Shown here: positions 8,040 through 16,767 of the stretch, piece by piece
How the letters are laid out: the number at the start of each line of letters is the position of its first letter
How positions within the stretch are numbered: the first letter of the stretch is position 1
From: JBEEFP01 sp041166085
GTDB lineage: Bacteria; Actinomycetota; Acidimicrobiia; Acidimicrobiales; JAFATL01
Direction of reading: 5' to 3'
DNA: 64,000 nt
Assembly: GCA_041166085.1 (NCBI GenBank)
Contig: JBEEFP010000045.1
Coordinates: 54,366 to 118,365, forward strand
Made by a program: the position numbers and the translations under genes
Notes under the pieces: generated by a model
Databases searched by the model: none
Seen by the model: only the letters and a program-made list of their open reading frames with translations
What the model was told of the DNA's origin: nothing

Positions 8040-8921
8040 ATGCCCAGAGCGATCTGGACCGGATCCATCAGCTTCGGCCTCGTCAACGTGCCCGTGAAGG
8101 TGTATTCGGCCGTGAAGCCGCAGGACGTCCACTTCCACCAGATGGAGGAGGGCACCGGCGCGCGCGTTCGCAACAAGCGGGTGTCCGAGAAGACGGGCAA
8201 GGAAGTGGCCTACGACGACATCGTCAAGGGCTATGAGTTCGGCAAGGGCAAGTACGTCACCGTCACCCAGGACGAGCTCGAGGAGTTCAAGCCCGAGGCC
8301 ACCAAGACCATCGACATTGAGGACTTCGTCGAGCTCACCGACATCGATCCGATCTTCTACGACAAGACCTACTACCTGGCGCCCGCCACCAAGGACGGCG
8401 GCGCGGTGAAGGCCTACGCCCTGCTGCTGCAGGCCATGCGCAAGCAGGGACGGGTCGGCGTGGGCCGCGTCGTGCTGCGCACCAAGCAGTACCTGGCCGC
8501 CATCCGGCCGCTCGAGAAGGACAACGTCCTCGCCATGTCGACCATGCTCTTCGAGGACGAGATCGTACGGGCGTCGGACGTGCCGAACGTCCCCGATCGC
8601 ATGCCCTCGGTGTCCGACAAGGAGCTGCAGATGGCGACGCGGCTCGTCCAGTCGCTCACCACCGACTGGAAGCCGTCGAAGTACAAGGACACCTACCGCA
8701 AGGAGCTGCTCGACCTCATCGAGGCCAAGGCCAAGGGCAAGGAGATCGTCGTCGAAGCGCCGACCACCCAGGCCGAGAAGGTCGTCGACCTCATGGCCGC
8801 TCTCGAGGCGAGCCTGGCCGCGGCCAAGAAGGGCACCAAGGCACCGGCACCTGCGAAGAAGGCGACCAAGGCCAAGAAGGCCACCAAGAAGCGCACGGCG
8901 AGGAAGCGCACCGCGGCCTGA
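8040..8921 (+). CDS. ku: Non-homologous end joining protein Ku
   Basis: A 293-residue bacterial Ku. The start MPRAIWTGSISFGLVNVPVK is the canonical Ku N-terminus, and the Ku core continues to about residue 250 (for example FHQMEEGTGARVRNKRVS and DPIFYDKTYYLAP). The last 40 residues are a Lys/Ala-rich tail (KKATKAKKATKK), the type shown in other bacteria to aid DNA binding and threading. Ku homodimers encircle DNA ends and recruit LigD, but no ligD is present in the window. A TAGAGA sequence lies 6 bases before the ATG but lacks the final T of a good -10. Confidence 0.96.
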   Translation: MPRAIWTGSISFGLVNVPVKVYSAVKPQDVHFHQMEEGTGARVRNKRVSEKTGKEVAYDDIVKGYEFGKGKYVTVTQDELEEFKPEATKTIDIEDFVELTDIDPIFYDKTYYLAPATKDGGAVKAYALLLQAMRKQGRVGVGRVVLRTKQYLAAIRPLEKDNVLAMSTMLFEDEIVRASDVPNVPDRMPSVSDKELQMATRLVQSLTTDWKPSKYKDTYRKELLDLIEAKAKGKEIVVEAPTTQAEKVVDLMAALEASLAAAKKGTKAPAPAKKATKAKKATKKRTARKRTAA

Positions 8922-8923
8922 CC

Positions 8924-9400
8924 ATGAGCATCTCCAGACCCACCGACGGCATGGGCGTCTTCTGCGTGCGCTGCAACGCCGAGATGGACCCCGACGCCGG
9001 CTTCTGCCCCAACTGCGGCGAGCCCCGCCTCCTCAACGAGACGGTGATCCTCCCGGGCGAGCCCACGCGCGTCGTCGAAGAGGAGATCATCGACGAGCCC
9101 GCGCCCGTGCTCGTCGAAGACCGCCCGACCATCCCGCCGTGGGCGGCCGCCGTCATCGGCGTGCTCGCGACCCTGCTCATCGTCCTGCTCGTCGTGCTGC
9201 TCGCCAGCCGCAACGACGACAGCACCACGACGACGACCACCACCACCGTCCCGACCGTCCCCACCACGCCGGCGACGGCGCCCCCTCCGGCCGTCATCAC
9301 GGTGCCGGTGCCCGTCGTCGTCACCCCGCCGCCGACCGCGCCGCCCGCCACGTCGCCACCGGCCACGTCCCGACCGGCGACGACGACGTCCGTGCCCTGA
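8924..9400 (+). CDS. Zinc-ribbon single-pass membrane protein
   Basis: A 158-residue protein starting 2 bases after ku. The N-terminal zinc ribbon has CVRC and CPNC pairs at residues 14-34. An acidic linker precedes one transmembrane helix (WAAAVIGVLATLLIVLLVVLL, about residues 73-93). A Thr- and Pro-rich tail follows, which should be extracellular if the zinc ribbon is cytosolic. No enzymatic motif is seen. Association with ku is by position only. Confidence 0.75.
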   Translation: MSISRPTDGMGVFCVRCNAEMDPDAGFCPNCGEPRLLNETVILPGEPTRVVEEEIIDEPAPVLVEDRPTIPPWAAAVIGVLATLLIVLLVVLLASRNDDSTTTTTTTTVPTVPTTPATAPPPAVITVPVPVVVTPPPTAPPATSPPATSRPATTTSVP

Positions 9401-9421
9401 TCAGCAGACACCGGCGCTGAG

Positions 9422-10096
9422 GTGTGCAACGACGCGGTGCTCGAGTTCGTGGGGCGCGTCCTCGGACCCACGCAGGTGGAGGGGCGGGCCGTCCTCGAGG
9501 TCGGCGCCCGCGACGTCAACGGCACGGCGCGGACGTTCGTCGAGCCGCTGAGACCGGCGAGCTACCTCGGTGTCGACATCATCCCGGGCCCGGGGGTCGA
9601 CGAGGTCCTCAGCGTCGACCATCTTCTGACACGTTTCGGCGAGGACGCTTTCGACGTCGTCATCTGCACGGAGGTGCTCGAGCATGTGGCGGACTGGCGC
9701 AGCGCGGTGACCGCTCTCAAGGGCGTGGTCCGGCCCGGCGGCGCCGTCGTGCTCACCACCCGGTCCGAGGGGTTCCCGTACCACGGGTATCCCCGGGACT
9801 TCTGGCGGTTGTCGGTCGAGGATCTCCGGCGCATCTTCGCCGACTTCGAGATGCGGGCCCTCGAGCTGGATCCGTCGAGCCCGGGGGTCTTCCTGCATGC
9901 GGTGAAGGTCGGCGGGCGCCGCGTGGTCGACCTCGGCGGTGTCACTCTCTACTCCGTCGTGCGCCGCCGCCGCGTGGTCGAGGAACCAGGCCTCGGCCCG
10001 ATCGCAACCGCGGTACGTGTCACCCCCCGCCGGGTCGCCCTTTGGCTCGGTGGGTGGCTTGCGCTCGCACGTAGACGGCTTCCACCTCGTCGATGA
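9422..10096 (+). CDS. Class I SAM methyltransferase
   Basis: A 224-residue protein with GTG start. Rossmann-type methyltransferase motifs are visible: AVLEVGARDVNG (motif I, SAM binding), YLGVDIIPG (motif II), FDVVICTEVLEHV (motif IV, as in Methyltransf_11/23) and GVVRPGGAVVLTT (motif VI). The Arg-rich C-terminus may contact a membrane or nucleotide-sugar substrate. It opens the glycan locus, so it probably methylates a sugar or a small precursor. The last 77 bases overlap the end of a convergent glycosyltransferase gene. Confidence 0.72.
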   Translation: MCNDAVLEFVGRVLGPTQVEGRAVLEVGARDVNGTARTFVEPLRPASYLGVDIIPGPGVDEVLSVDHLLTRFGEDAFDVVICTEVLEHVADWRSAVTALKGVVRPGGAVVLTTRSEGFPYHGYPRDFWRLSVEDLRRIFADFEMRALELDPSSPGVFLHAVKVGGRRVVDLGGVTLYSVVRRRRVVEEPGLGPIATAVRVTPRRVALWLGGWLALARRRLPPRR

Positions 10097-11168
10097 TCGC
10101 GTCCCACGACGCGTGCGCCACCGCCCATTCCCGTGCGCGTCGGCCCATGGCGGCTCGCTCGGCCTCGTCGGCCAGCAGCGCTCGCACGGCCGCGGCCAGG
10201 CCTTCGACGTCGCCGGCGTCCACCGCTCTCCCGATGTGCTCGCCGTCCACGGTCTCGCTGATGGCTCCCGCGCCAGATCCCACGATGACCGGCAGGCCCG
10301 ACGCGAGCGCCTCGAGCACGACGAGCGAGTGGCCACCCTCCTGTTCGGAGCCGGCCGACGGCATCACGAGGAGGGAGGCCGAGCGATACATCCCCGCCAG
10401 CTCGTCCCTCGACACCTGTCCCCGGAAGTGCACACGCGGCGCCAGGCCGAGCTCGAGGGTCCGGCGTTCGATGGCAGCGCGAGCGCTGCCATCGCCCACG
10501 ATGCACAAGCCGACGCCCGGACACGCGACGAGGGCGCGCAGGAGCACGTCGAGCCCCTTGTAGGCGTGGTAGGCGTCGAGAACCCCGACGAAGAGCAGCG
10601 GCCCGCCCCGAACGGGTTCGGCCGGCGGCGTGTAGAAGGCGACGTCCACGCCATTGCGGACGACGAAGACCTTGGCAGTGATGGACCGGAAGCGCCGAAG
10701 GAGGTCGTCGTGCCAACGGTCGCTCTGAACCAGCACGGCGGTGGCGAGCCGCAGGGTGATGGGCAGCACGAGCGCTTCGTAGAGGCGGGCCAGTCGGGCG
10801 TCCGGGCCGTGCCCGACGATGCGGTTGTAGTAGGTGAGCACGACGGGCTTCCGCCGCAACCGCGCGATCGCACACGTCCAGTCAGCCGACCACGGCGTCG
10901 GCAAGTGGCAGTGGGCCACGTCGAACGGCATCCGCGCGAGGTGCCAGGGAAGGGTCGGCGTGATGTCGGTGTTGCCCACCTTCCCGACGGCGCGCACCCG
11001 GCACACCGGCACGCCGTTGACCGTCGTCGGCGCGCGCGGCGGGACGTCGGCGCAGAGGACCGCCGTGGTGTGGCCTCGCTGCGCCAGTCGCTCGGAAAGT
11101 TCCTGCGCCACGCGCTCCACACCCCCGATGTGGGGCGCGTAGCGGGGCGGGACCTGGAGGATCCTCAC
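10020..11168 (-). CDS. GT4-family glycosyltransferase
   Basis: A 382-residue GT-B enzyme. The N-terminus VRILQVPPRYAPHIGGVERVAQELSERLA is the typical GT4 acceptor-side entry with the GG loop. The donor-binding half has GVLDAYHAYKGLDVLLRAL, and the EX7E-like motif falls in the segment containing HSLVVLEALASGLPVI. I place the start at GTG 11168, where the GTGA overlap with the stop of the upstream gene suggests translational coupling. It likely transfers an activated sugar to a lipid-linked or surface glycan. It is last in a minus-strand operon with 11165-12385 and 12382-13392. Confidence 0.85.
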   Translation of the reverse strand: MRILQVPPRYAPHIGGVERVAQELSERLAQRGHTTAVLCADVPPRAPTTVNGVPVCRVRAVGKVGNTDITPTLPWHLARMPFDVAHCHLPTPWSADWTCAIARLRRKPVVLTYYNRIVGHGPDARLARLYEALVLPITLRLATAVLVQSDRWHDDLLRRFRSITAKVFVVRNGVDVAFYTPPAEPVRGGPLLFVGVLDAYHAYKGLDVLLRALVACPGVGLCIVGDGSARAAIERRTLELGLAPRVHFRGQVSRDELAGMYRSASLLVMPSAGSEQEGGHSLVVLEALASGLPVIVGSGAGAISETVDGEHIGRAVDAGDVEGLAAAVRALLADEAERAAMGRRAREWAVAHASWDAIIDEVEAVYVRAQATHRAKGRPGGG

Positions 11169-12385
11169 CCGGACAGCGAGGTCGCGTCGGCGGACGTGCC
11201 ACGACGGGCGCCGTGCTCGAGGACGCGGGTGACGAGCGGGTACAGCAGGCCGAAGGCGGCGAGGTTCGGGCCGATGATGAGGAAGGCCTGGGCCAGGCCC
11301 GCCCACTCCACGCTGCGGCCGACCTCGTCGTGATGGGTCCACGCGAGGAACAACCAGAGGTCCAGGCCCGCCCCGGCACCCGCGCACGCGATCCCACCGA
11401 CGAACGCGGCGCGGGCAAAGCCGGGATGAGCGACGAAGGCGAAATGCCGGGCCGTGTCGGGCGCGACCAACGGCGAGTGATGGGCGATCACCGTGCCCGC
11501 GAGGACCGCTTGGACACCGAGCACCATGCTGATCGTGAAGAAGAACACCGGTTGCCAGTGGAGCGACCCGATCTGGATGCCCGCAGGCGCGACGAGTGAG
11601 ACCGTCGTGAGTACGACGCCGAGCCCCAGCAGGGCGGCGCCGGGACCGGTCAGCAGCAGGTGGGGCGCCAGCAACACGATGAGGCGCAGGTGACGCCGAG
11701 CGTCGGAGAACGGTTCGAGCTTCGAGGGGCCGACGCGAGGGCGGTACCCGACGTCGACCTCAATGATGCGCAGGCCGGCCTGGGCGGCGCGGATGAGCAT
11801 CTCGGACGCCAGCTCCATCCCGAGCGACCGCAGCTGCAATCGCTCGAGAGCGTCGCGGCGCAGCGCCCGGTAGCCGGTCTGACTGTCGGCGATGAGGAGG
11901 CCCCTGGCCGACCGCCTGAGGAGAAACGTGAGTATCGGCGTGCCGAGATACCGGTGGAGTGGTGGCATGGCGCCGCGCGTCGAGTCGCCGAGACGGCTGC
12001 CGAGCACGAGGTCGGCGTCGTCGTGCCGAATCGGCTCTATCAGCTGGGTGAGCCGGGAGAGGTCATAGGTCGAGTCGGCGTCGGCCATGACGATGATCTC
12101 GCCTCGGGCCGCGGCCATGCCGCCGTGGACGGCGCATCCGTAGCCCCGCTCAGGGACGTCGACGACGACTGCACCCGCGGCGCGGGCAGCATCGGCCGAC
12201 CCGTCAGCCGAGCCGTTGTCGGCAACGATCACCTCGCCAACCAGGCCCGCGTCGGCCAGGGCGAGGCGCGCCTCCTGGACGCAGCGTCCGACCGACGCTG
12301 CCTCGTCGAGGCAGGGCAGCACGACCGAGACGTCGATAGGTGCGTCCGGGGCCTGCACCCGGCCAGGGTAGGCACGGATGCTCAT
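11165..12385 (-). CDS. Membrane GT2 glycosyltransferase (DPM1/polyprenyl-P type)
   Basis: A 406-residue protein. The N-terminal GT-A domain has VSVVLPCLDEAASVGRCV, the VADNGSADGS loop and the DADSTYD metal-binding segment, typical of dolichyl/polyprenyl-phosphate sugar transferases. The C-terminal 170 residues hold about four hydrophobic helices, as in GtrB-like enzymes that transfer sugar to undecaprenyl phosphate. ATG 12385 forms an ATGA overlap with the upstream gene and is preferred over GTG 12394. It probably makes a lipid-linked sugar donor for a GT-C-type enzyme such as the polytopic protein at 18775-21186, which is inference. Confidence 0.85.
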   Translation of the reverse strand: MSIRAYPGRVQAPDAPIDVSVVLPCLDEAASVGRCVQEARLALADAGLVGEVIVADNGSADGSADAARAAGAVVVDVPERGYGCAVHGGMAAARGEIIVMADADSTYDLSRLTQLIEPIRHDDADLVLGSRLGDSTRGAMPPLHRYLGTPILTFLLRRSARGLLIADSQTGYRALRRDALERLQLRSLGMELASEMLIRAAQAGLRIIEVDVGYRPRVGPSKLEPFSDARRHLRLIVLLAPHLLLTGPGAALLGLGVVLTTVSLVAPAGIQIGSLHWQPVFFFTISMVLGVQAVLAGTVIAHHSPLVAPDTARHFAFVAHPGFARAAFVGGIACAGAGAGLDLWLFLAWTHHDEVGRSVEWAGLAQAFLIIGPNLAAFGLLYPLVTRVLEHGARRGTSADATSLSG

Positions 12386-13392
12386 TGCTCCCACCCAGGC
12401 GCGTCAGGGCGGCGCGCGACCACGACGATCTCGTCCGCAGCAGCGCGGCGGAGAAGACCGAGCCGCTCTGCGAACGCCGCACGCAGCCTGACACCGAGGG
12501 GCGGGGTGCGGGGATCGCCGCGCTGCTCCGACATGGCGAAGTCATGACGGGTGAATCCGGCCGTGTCGCGCGGTCTGACGTCGATGAAGCCCGCTCCCTC
12601 GACCGCGCGCCGCAACGATGCAGGGCTGAACACCACCAGATGACGGGGGGCGTCGAGCGGCCACCACTGCGCGCCGTAGTGCCGATGACCGGCACCGAGG
12701 AGGTTCGGCGTGGCGATCCAGACCGTGCCGCCGGGGCGCAGCGCGACGTACGCGTCCTCCAGGAGCGCGACGGGGTCCGGGACGTGCTCGAGGACGTGGC
12801 TGATGGTGACAGCGTCATAGTGCGATCCTCCGGCCGCGTGTTCGGCGAGCGTCTCGCATCGGGCGTCCACCCCGGCCCTCTGCGCGGCGGCCACCGCTTC
12901 AGGGTCGGTGTCGATGCCCGTCGCCTGCCAGCCCGCTCGACCCGCGAGATCGAGGAAGGACCCCTCCCCACAACCCACGTCGAGCAGCCGGCCGTCCACG
13001 CGCAGGTGCCGAAAGGTTCGATCGGTGACGGCGCGGGTGCGAGCGAGCAACCACACCAGGGCTCGGGCCGCGACTGCGTTCAGCGCGGGTTGCGTACATG
13101 CGTCGAAGCGTGCGTTCACATATCCGTTGCGAAGACGGCGCCGGATGCCGGCGAGCCCACCGGGCGCACCGCCCTCCGGCTGCGAGGGCTCGTGGGTGTA
13201 GTAGTCCAGGTACAGGCCGGCGAGCTCGTCGTCGCTGGGACGAGGGTCGAGCCGCGCCGCGCCGCATTCCGAGCACTGGCACAAGCGCCACGTCGAAGGG
13301 GGCCCGTCCACGTGGCTGGGGACGGCCTCGTGCAGGACGACTGCGACGCCTGCCGCGCAGATGGGGCATCGATCGGCGGCCACGGTTCTCAT
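12382..13392 (-). CDS. SAM methyltransferase with N-terminal zinc-binding module
   Basis: A 336-residue protein. The first 60 residues contain CPIC and CSEC pairs around the LCQCSECGAARLDPRP element seen in sugar C-methyltransferase-like Methyltransf_23 proteins. The SAM domain follows: LLDVGCGEGSFLDLAG (motif I), ATGIDTDPEAV (motif II), YDAVTISHVLEHVPDP (motif IV) and YVALRPGGTVWIATPN (motif VI). It probably methylates a sugar or a lipid-linked glycan. It is the first gene of the minus-strand operon, with a TAGCGT box 9 bases upstream of the ATG. Confidence 0.82.
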   Translation of the reverse strand: MRTVAADRCPICAAGVAVVLHEAVPSHVDGPPSTWRLCQCSECGAARLDPRPSDDELAGLYLDYYTHEPSQPEGGAPGGLAGIRRRLRNGYVNARFDACTQPALNAVAARALVWLLARTRAVTDRTFRHLRVDGRLLDVGCGEGSFLDLAGRAGWQATGIDTDPEAVAAAQRAGVDARCETLAEHAAGGSHYDAVTISHVLEHVPDPVALLEDAYVALRPGGTVWIATPNLLGAGHRHYGAQWWPLDAPRHLVVFSPASLRRAVEGAGFIDVRPRDTAGFTRHDFAMSEQRGDPRTPPLGVRLRAAFAERLGLLRRAAADEIVVVARRPDAPGWEQ

Positions 13393-13401
13393 ACGATCCA
13401 G

Positions 13402-13407
13402 ACGCTA
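13402..13407 (-). promoter_or_regulatory. -10 box of minus-strand glycan operon
   Basis: TAGCGT on the minus strand lies 9 bases before ATG 13392, and no Shine-Dalgarno is present. It is one half of a compact 50-bp divergent promoter region. Confidence 0.45.
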
Positions 13408-13430
13408 ACGAGCCCGTCGGCCACCGTTAC

Positions 13431-13436
13431 TACTGT
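13431..13436 (+). promoter_or_regulatory. -10 box of plus-strand glycan operon
   Basis: TACTGT lies 6 bases before GTG 13443, with no Shine-Dalgarno. It forms a divergent pair with the box at 13402-13407, so the two glycan operons could be co-regulated from this gap. Confidence 0.45.
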
Positions 13437-13442
13437 TGCGCC

Positions 13443-14585
13443 GTGCGCGTCGCGGTGATCTACGACAAGCACTTCGCGCACTCCAGGGCGGGCGGGGAGC
13501 GGTGGTACCTGCATCTCTGCCGATCGTTCGCTCGCGGGGACCACGTCGTTCATCTCACTGAGCGGCGTGCCGGCGATCCGCGAGAGTGGATGGTCGACGG
13601 GGTTCGAATCGTGGGCGTTGCCGTTGGACAGGCTGTCGGGCCCACCAGCAGGCGCGCGACCACGTCGCCCCTGCGGTTCGCCTTTGGCGTGTTCCGGTAC
13701 CTCAGCACGCACCGTCGTCAGATCGACGTCGTGCACGTCGGCGCCTTTCAGTACTTCGCCCTCTTCGCGGCTCGCATCGCTCTCGCCGGCTCTGGAACGG
13801 TGGTGGGGATGGACTGGCTGGAGGTCTGGAGCACCCGTCGGTGGCGCGACTACGCGGGGCCGGTCGTGGGCGTCGTGGGCTACGCGGTGCAACAGCTGGC
13901 GCTCCGGTGCTCACCGACCATCTTCACCTTCTCGGACTGCCATGCCCGCCGCATCCCGAAGGGGCCGGCGCGCCGAATCGTGCGACTGGATGGCATCGCA
14001 CCCATTGCGCCCGCAGCCGCGCCGTCGCCTCCCGCTTCTCCGCCGTTCGTGATCGCGGTCGGGAGGCTCGTTGCCCACAAGCACGTTGATGCGATCCCTG
14101 CGGCGGTCGCGGTCGCGCGCGCCACCATTCCGGACCTCCGCCTGTTGATCGTCGGCGCGGGCCCCGAGCACGACGAGGTGGTGCGGGCCGCCGATCGGGC
14201 CGGCGTCGCCGAGGTCGTGGAGGTGATCGCAGCCGTCGACGACGACGAGCTCTGGGCGCAGCTTGGCTCGGCGCTGTGCCTCGTGTTGGCCTCCGACCGC
14301 GAGGGGTATGGCCTCGTCGTCGCCGAGGCGGCAGCACTGGGCACCCCGAGCATCGTGCTGGCGGACGATCACAACGCCGCGAGCGAACAGGTGGTCGCCG
14401 GTGAGTCGGGAGCAGTCGTCTCGGGTCTCGGATCCGACGCGATTGCGTCTGCCATCGTGGCGGTCGCGGCGGAGCCGTCCATGCGGGCGAGCACGCTCGC
14501 ACGTTTCCGACAAGGCTGGCCGGCAATCGCCGCCTCCAGCGCCGCCGACCACGTGCGCGCTGCCTACGGACGCAGGCGCGGTTGA
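13443..14585 (+). CDS. GT4-family glycosyltransferase
   Basis: A 380-residue GT-B enzyme. The N-terminal domain starts VRVAVIYDKHFAHSRAGGERWYLHL with the GG loop. The C-terminal donor domain has FVIAVGRLVAHKHVDAIPAA and then the catalytic-site segment DREGYGLVVAEAAALGTPSIV with its EX7E-like spacing. GTG 13443 is fixed by the leaderless promoter. It is the first gene of a plus-strand operon running through the flippase and a GT2 gene with 4-base stop/start overlaps. Confidence 0.85.
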   Translation: MRVAVIYDKHFAHSRAGGERWYLHLCRSFARGDHVVHLTERRAGDPREWMVDGVRIVGVAVGQAVGPTSRRATTSPLRFAFGVFRYLSTHRRQIDVVHVGAFQYFALFAARIALAGSGTVVGMDWLEVWSTRRWRDYAGPVVGVVGYAVQQLALRCSPTIFTFSDCHARRIPKGPARRIVRLDGIAPIAPAAAPSPPASPPFVIAVGRLVAHKHVDAIPAAVAVARATIPDLRLLIVGAGPEHDEVVRAADRAGVAEVVEVIAAVDDDELWAQLGSALCLVLASDREGYGLVVAEAAALGTPSIVLADDHNAASEQVVAGESGAVVSGLGSDAIASAIVAVAAEPSMRASTLARFRQGWPAIAASSAADHVRAAYGRRRG

Positions 14586-15874
14586 GCGAGATCCTCGACG
14601 CGCCGGGCGCGGGTGACGCTGCCGTCCGGGGGGGCTTCGTGCGGCTGGTCGCTCATGGCACTGGGCTCGTCTTCGCGGTCGTCAGCGGCGCGCTGGTCTT
14701 CCACCATCTCGGGGTGGTGCGGAGCGGGCGCTACGTGTTCGTCGTGTCCGTAGCAACCATCGCCTTCGGGCTCACCGAGGCGGGCTTGGCGATGCTCGGG
14801 GTGCGAGAGATGGCACAGCGGGCGGCGGGCGACCGCGCCACCATCCTCAGCGATCTCCTGGGCCTCAGGATGCTCATCTCGGCTGTGGCGATCGCGGCTT
14901 CCGCCGTCTATGTCGCCGCCAGCGGCCATCAGCGCGACCTGGTGTTGGGCGCCGTGCTGGTCGGTGCGGCCCTCCTCATCCAGGGCGTGACGTCGATCGC
15001 CACCGTCACGCTCCAGGTGGACCTGCGCTTCATGTCCCTGGCCGCCGCCGACCTGATCCGGCAGGTGTGCAGTGCGGCCGGGGTCGTGGCTCTCGTCGTG
15101 ACGGACGCACCGCTGGTCATGTACTTCGGGGTCTTCGTGGTCGCCAACCTGGTTGCCGCCGCTGTCGCGTTGGCGTTCCTCCGTGGGCAGGGCCCACGAC
15201 GCCCGACCTACGACCTGCAGCGATGGCGGAGGCTGCTCGTGGACGCCGGACCGTTCGCGGTCGCGACGGCGGTCGCGGCCATCTACCTGCGCGTCGGCGT
15301 CGTCGTCGTCGACCGCATCGGTACTGCGGCCGATGCCGGTTACTACGGCCTCTCGTTCCGCGTCACTGAGGCGATCGTTGCCGGCGCCGTGCTCGGGCTC
15401 GGTGCGGTGTTCCCGGTGCTGGCACGGGCGGCCCGGACTGCGCCGACGCGGTTCGCCCGAGCGGTACAGCGCACGTTCGACATCGCCTTCGGCGCCGGAC
15501 TGGTCATCGCCGTCCTGGTCTGGTTCGCAGCGCCCACGGTGGTGCGGGTCGTGGGCGGTCCCGCGTTCGCGCCGGCAACAACGGTGTTGCGCTGGCACGC
15601 GGCGGCCTTGTTCGGCACATTCGTCTCGTTGCCGTTCTCGTACGCCTTGCTGGCATTGGGGCGGAGCCGCGCTCTCCTGGGCATGTCGATCATCGGGCTG
15701 ATCGTCGTCGTGGCGACCGCGGTGGCGTTGACGACCTCCTCCGGAGCCGTCGGCGCGGCCCAGGCAACTGCGGTGGGCGAGTGGTCCCTCGCGCTTGCGG
15801 GCGCGTTGTTCCTGGCACGCGCCGGCGTCCGGGTCGACCTCTTCACCCGGTCGCGGTCCCGAGCCCGTCCGTGA
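14582..15874 (+). CDS. Polysaccharide flippase (Wzx/MOP superfamily)
   Basis: A 430-residue polytopic protein with about 12 hydrophobic segments spread over the whole length. Features of the polysaccharide exporter family of the MOP superfamily include an early GTGLVFAVVSGALVFHHLG helix and a LTEAGLAMLGVREMA segment. It would move undecaprenyl-linked oligosaccharides to the outer face of the membrane. The TTG start overlaps the preceding stop (TTGA), implying coupling to the upstream glycosyltransferase. Confidence 0.85.
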   Translation: MSEILDAPGAGDAAVRGGFVRLVAHGTGLVFAVVSGALVFHHLGVVRSGRYVFVVSVATIAFGLTEAGLAMLGVREMAQRAAGDRATILSDLLGLRMLISAVAIAASAVYVAASGHQRDLVLGAVLVGAALLIQGVTSIATVTLQVDLRFMSLAAADLIRQVCSAAGVVALVVTDAPLVMYFGVFVVANLVAAAVALAFLRGQGPRRPTYDLQRWRRLLVDAGPFAVATAVAAIYLRVGVVVVDRIGTAADAGYYGLSFRVTEAIVAGAVLGLGAVFPVLARAARTAPTRFARAVQRTFDIAFGAGLVIAVLVWFAAPTVVRVVGGPAFAPATTVLRWHAAALFGTFVSLPFSYALLALGRSRALLGMSIIGLIVVVATAVALTTSSGAVGAAQATAVGEWSLALAGALFLARAGVRVDLFTRSRSRARP

Positions 15875-16767
15875 CGACGTCCGCGGTGGTCGTCAACCAC
15901 AAGACGCCCGACCTCGCGTCGCGGTGCGCCCGATCGGTCGAGGCCGAGGTGGACGAGCTGCTGATCGTCGACAACGGCTCGCTGGACGGATCGGTGGCGG
16001 CGCTGCGGGACATGGGTTTCACCGTCCTCGAAATGGGCAACGGGGGCTTCGCTGCTGGGGTCAACGCCGGGATGGCACACACCCACGGGGACGTCGTCCT
16101 CGTCCTCAACGCCGATACCGAGCTGCGACCCGGCGCGGCCCGCGCCCTGCAGCGGCGCCGCGTCGAGTGGCCGGGGGTAGGCGTGGCCGCGCCACGCCTC
16201 CTCGATGCCGCCGGGGCACCCGTGCGCACCGCCTACCGGCGGTTCCCCGGGCTGTGGACGGTCCTGTTCGAGCTGTGCCTGCCCCTCGGCTACCTCGCCG
16301 AGCGCTGGCCGCTCCTCGATCCGTACCGCATGCGACCGTCGGACTGGGCGACGGGCCGACCGGTGGCGCACGTGCAGGGCGCGGTGATGGCGATACGCCG
16401 GGCCGCATGGTCCGCCGTTCGCCTCGACGAGGGGTACTTCCTGTACTTCGAGGAGACGGATTGGCAGGAGCGGCTCGCGCGGCTCGGGTGGACCGTGTCG
16501 TGCGTCGCCGAGGCGGCTGCGGTCCACCTCGGTCGCAGCGGCGCTCCGGACAGTGCACCCGCACCGGCATACGTGAAGTCGGCGCAGCGGTACCTCGGCC
16601 AGCGCGGGGTCCCGGCCTGGGTCTTCCGGTCACTGGCCCGCGTCGCCACCGACATCTCGACGGCAGGGCTTGTCGTACTCGGCGTCCTGCCCAGACGCGG
16701 TGCCCCCTCGCGCCGACGCCGTCCGGAGTGGGCTCAACTGCGTCGGACATTGCGCTCGAGCGAGTGA
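15871..16767 (+). CDS. GT2-family glycosyltransferase (rhamnosyltransferase-like)
   Basis: A 298-residue GT-A enzyme: TSAVVVNHKTPDLASRC at the start, then the LLIVDNGSLDGS loop, the nucleotide-sugar/metal LVLNADTELRPGA (DxD-like) segment, and the acceptor loop LYFEETDWQERLARLGW containing the ED catalytic-base motif typical of GT2 rhamnosyl- and galactosyltransferases. The GTG start overlaps the flippase stop (GTGA). The 3' end overlaps the convergent methyltransferase gene by 34 bases. Confidence 0.84.
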   Translation: MTTSAVVVNHKTPDLASRCARSVEAEVDELLIVDNGSLDGSVAALRDMGFTVLEMGNGGFAAGVNAGMAHTHGDVVLVLNADTELRPGAARALQRRRVEWPGVGVAAPRLLDAAGAPVRTAYRRFPGLWTVLFELCLPLGYLAERWPLLDPYRMRPSDWATGRPVAHVQGAVMAIRRAAWSAVRLDEGYFLYFEETDWQERLARLGWTVSCVAEAAAVHLGRSGAPDSAPAPAYVKSAQRYLGQRGVPAWVFRSLARVATDISTAGLVVLGVLPRRGAPSRRRRPEWAQLRRTLRSSE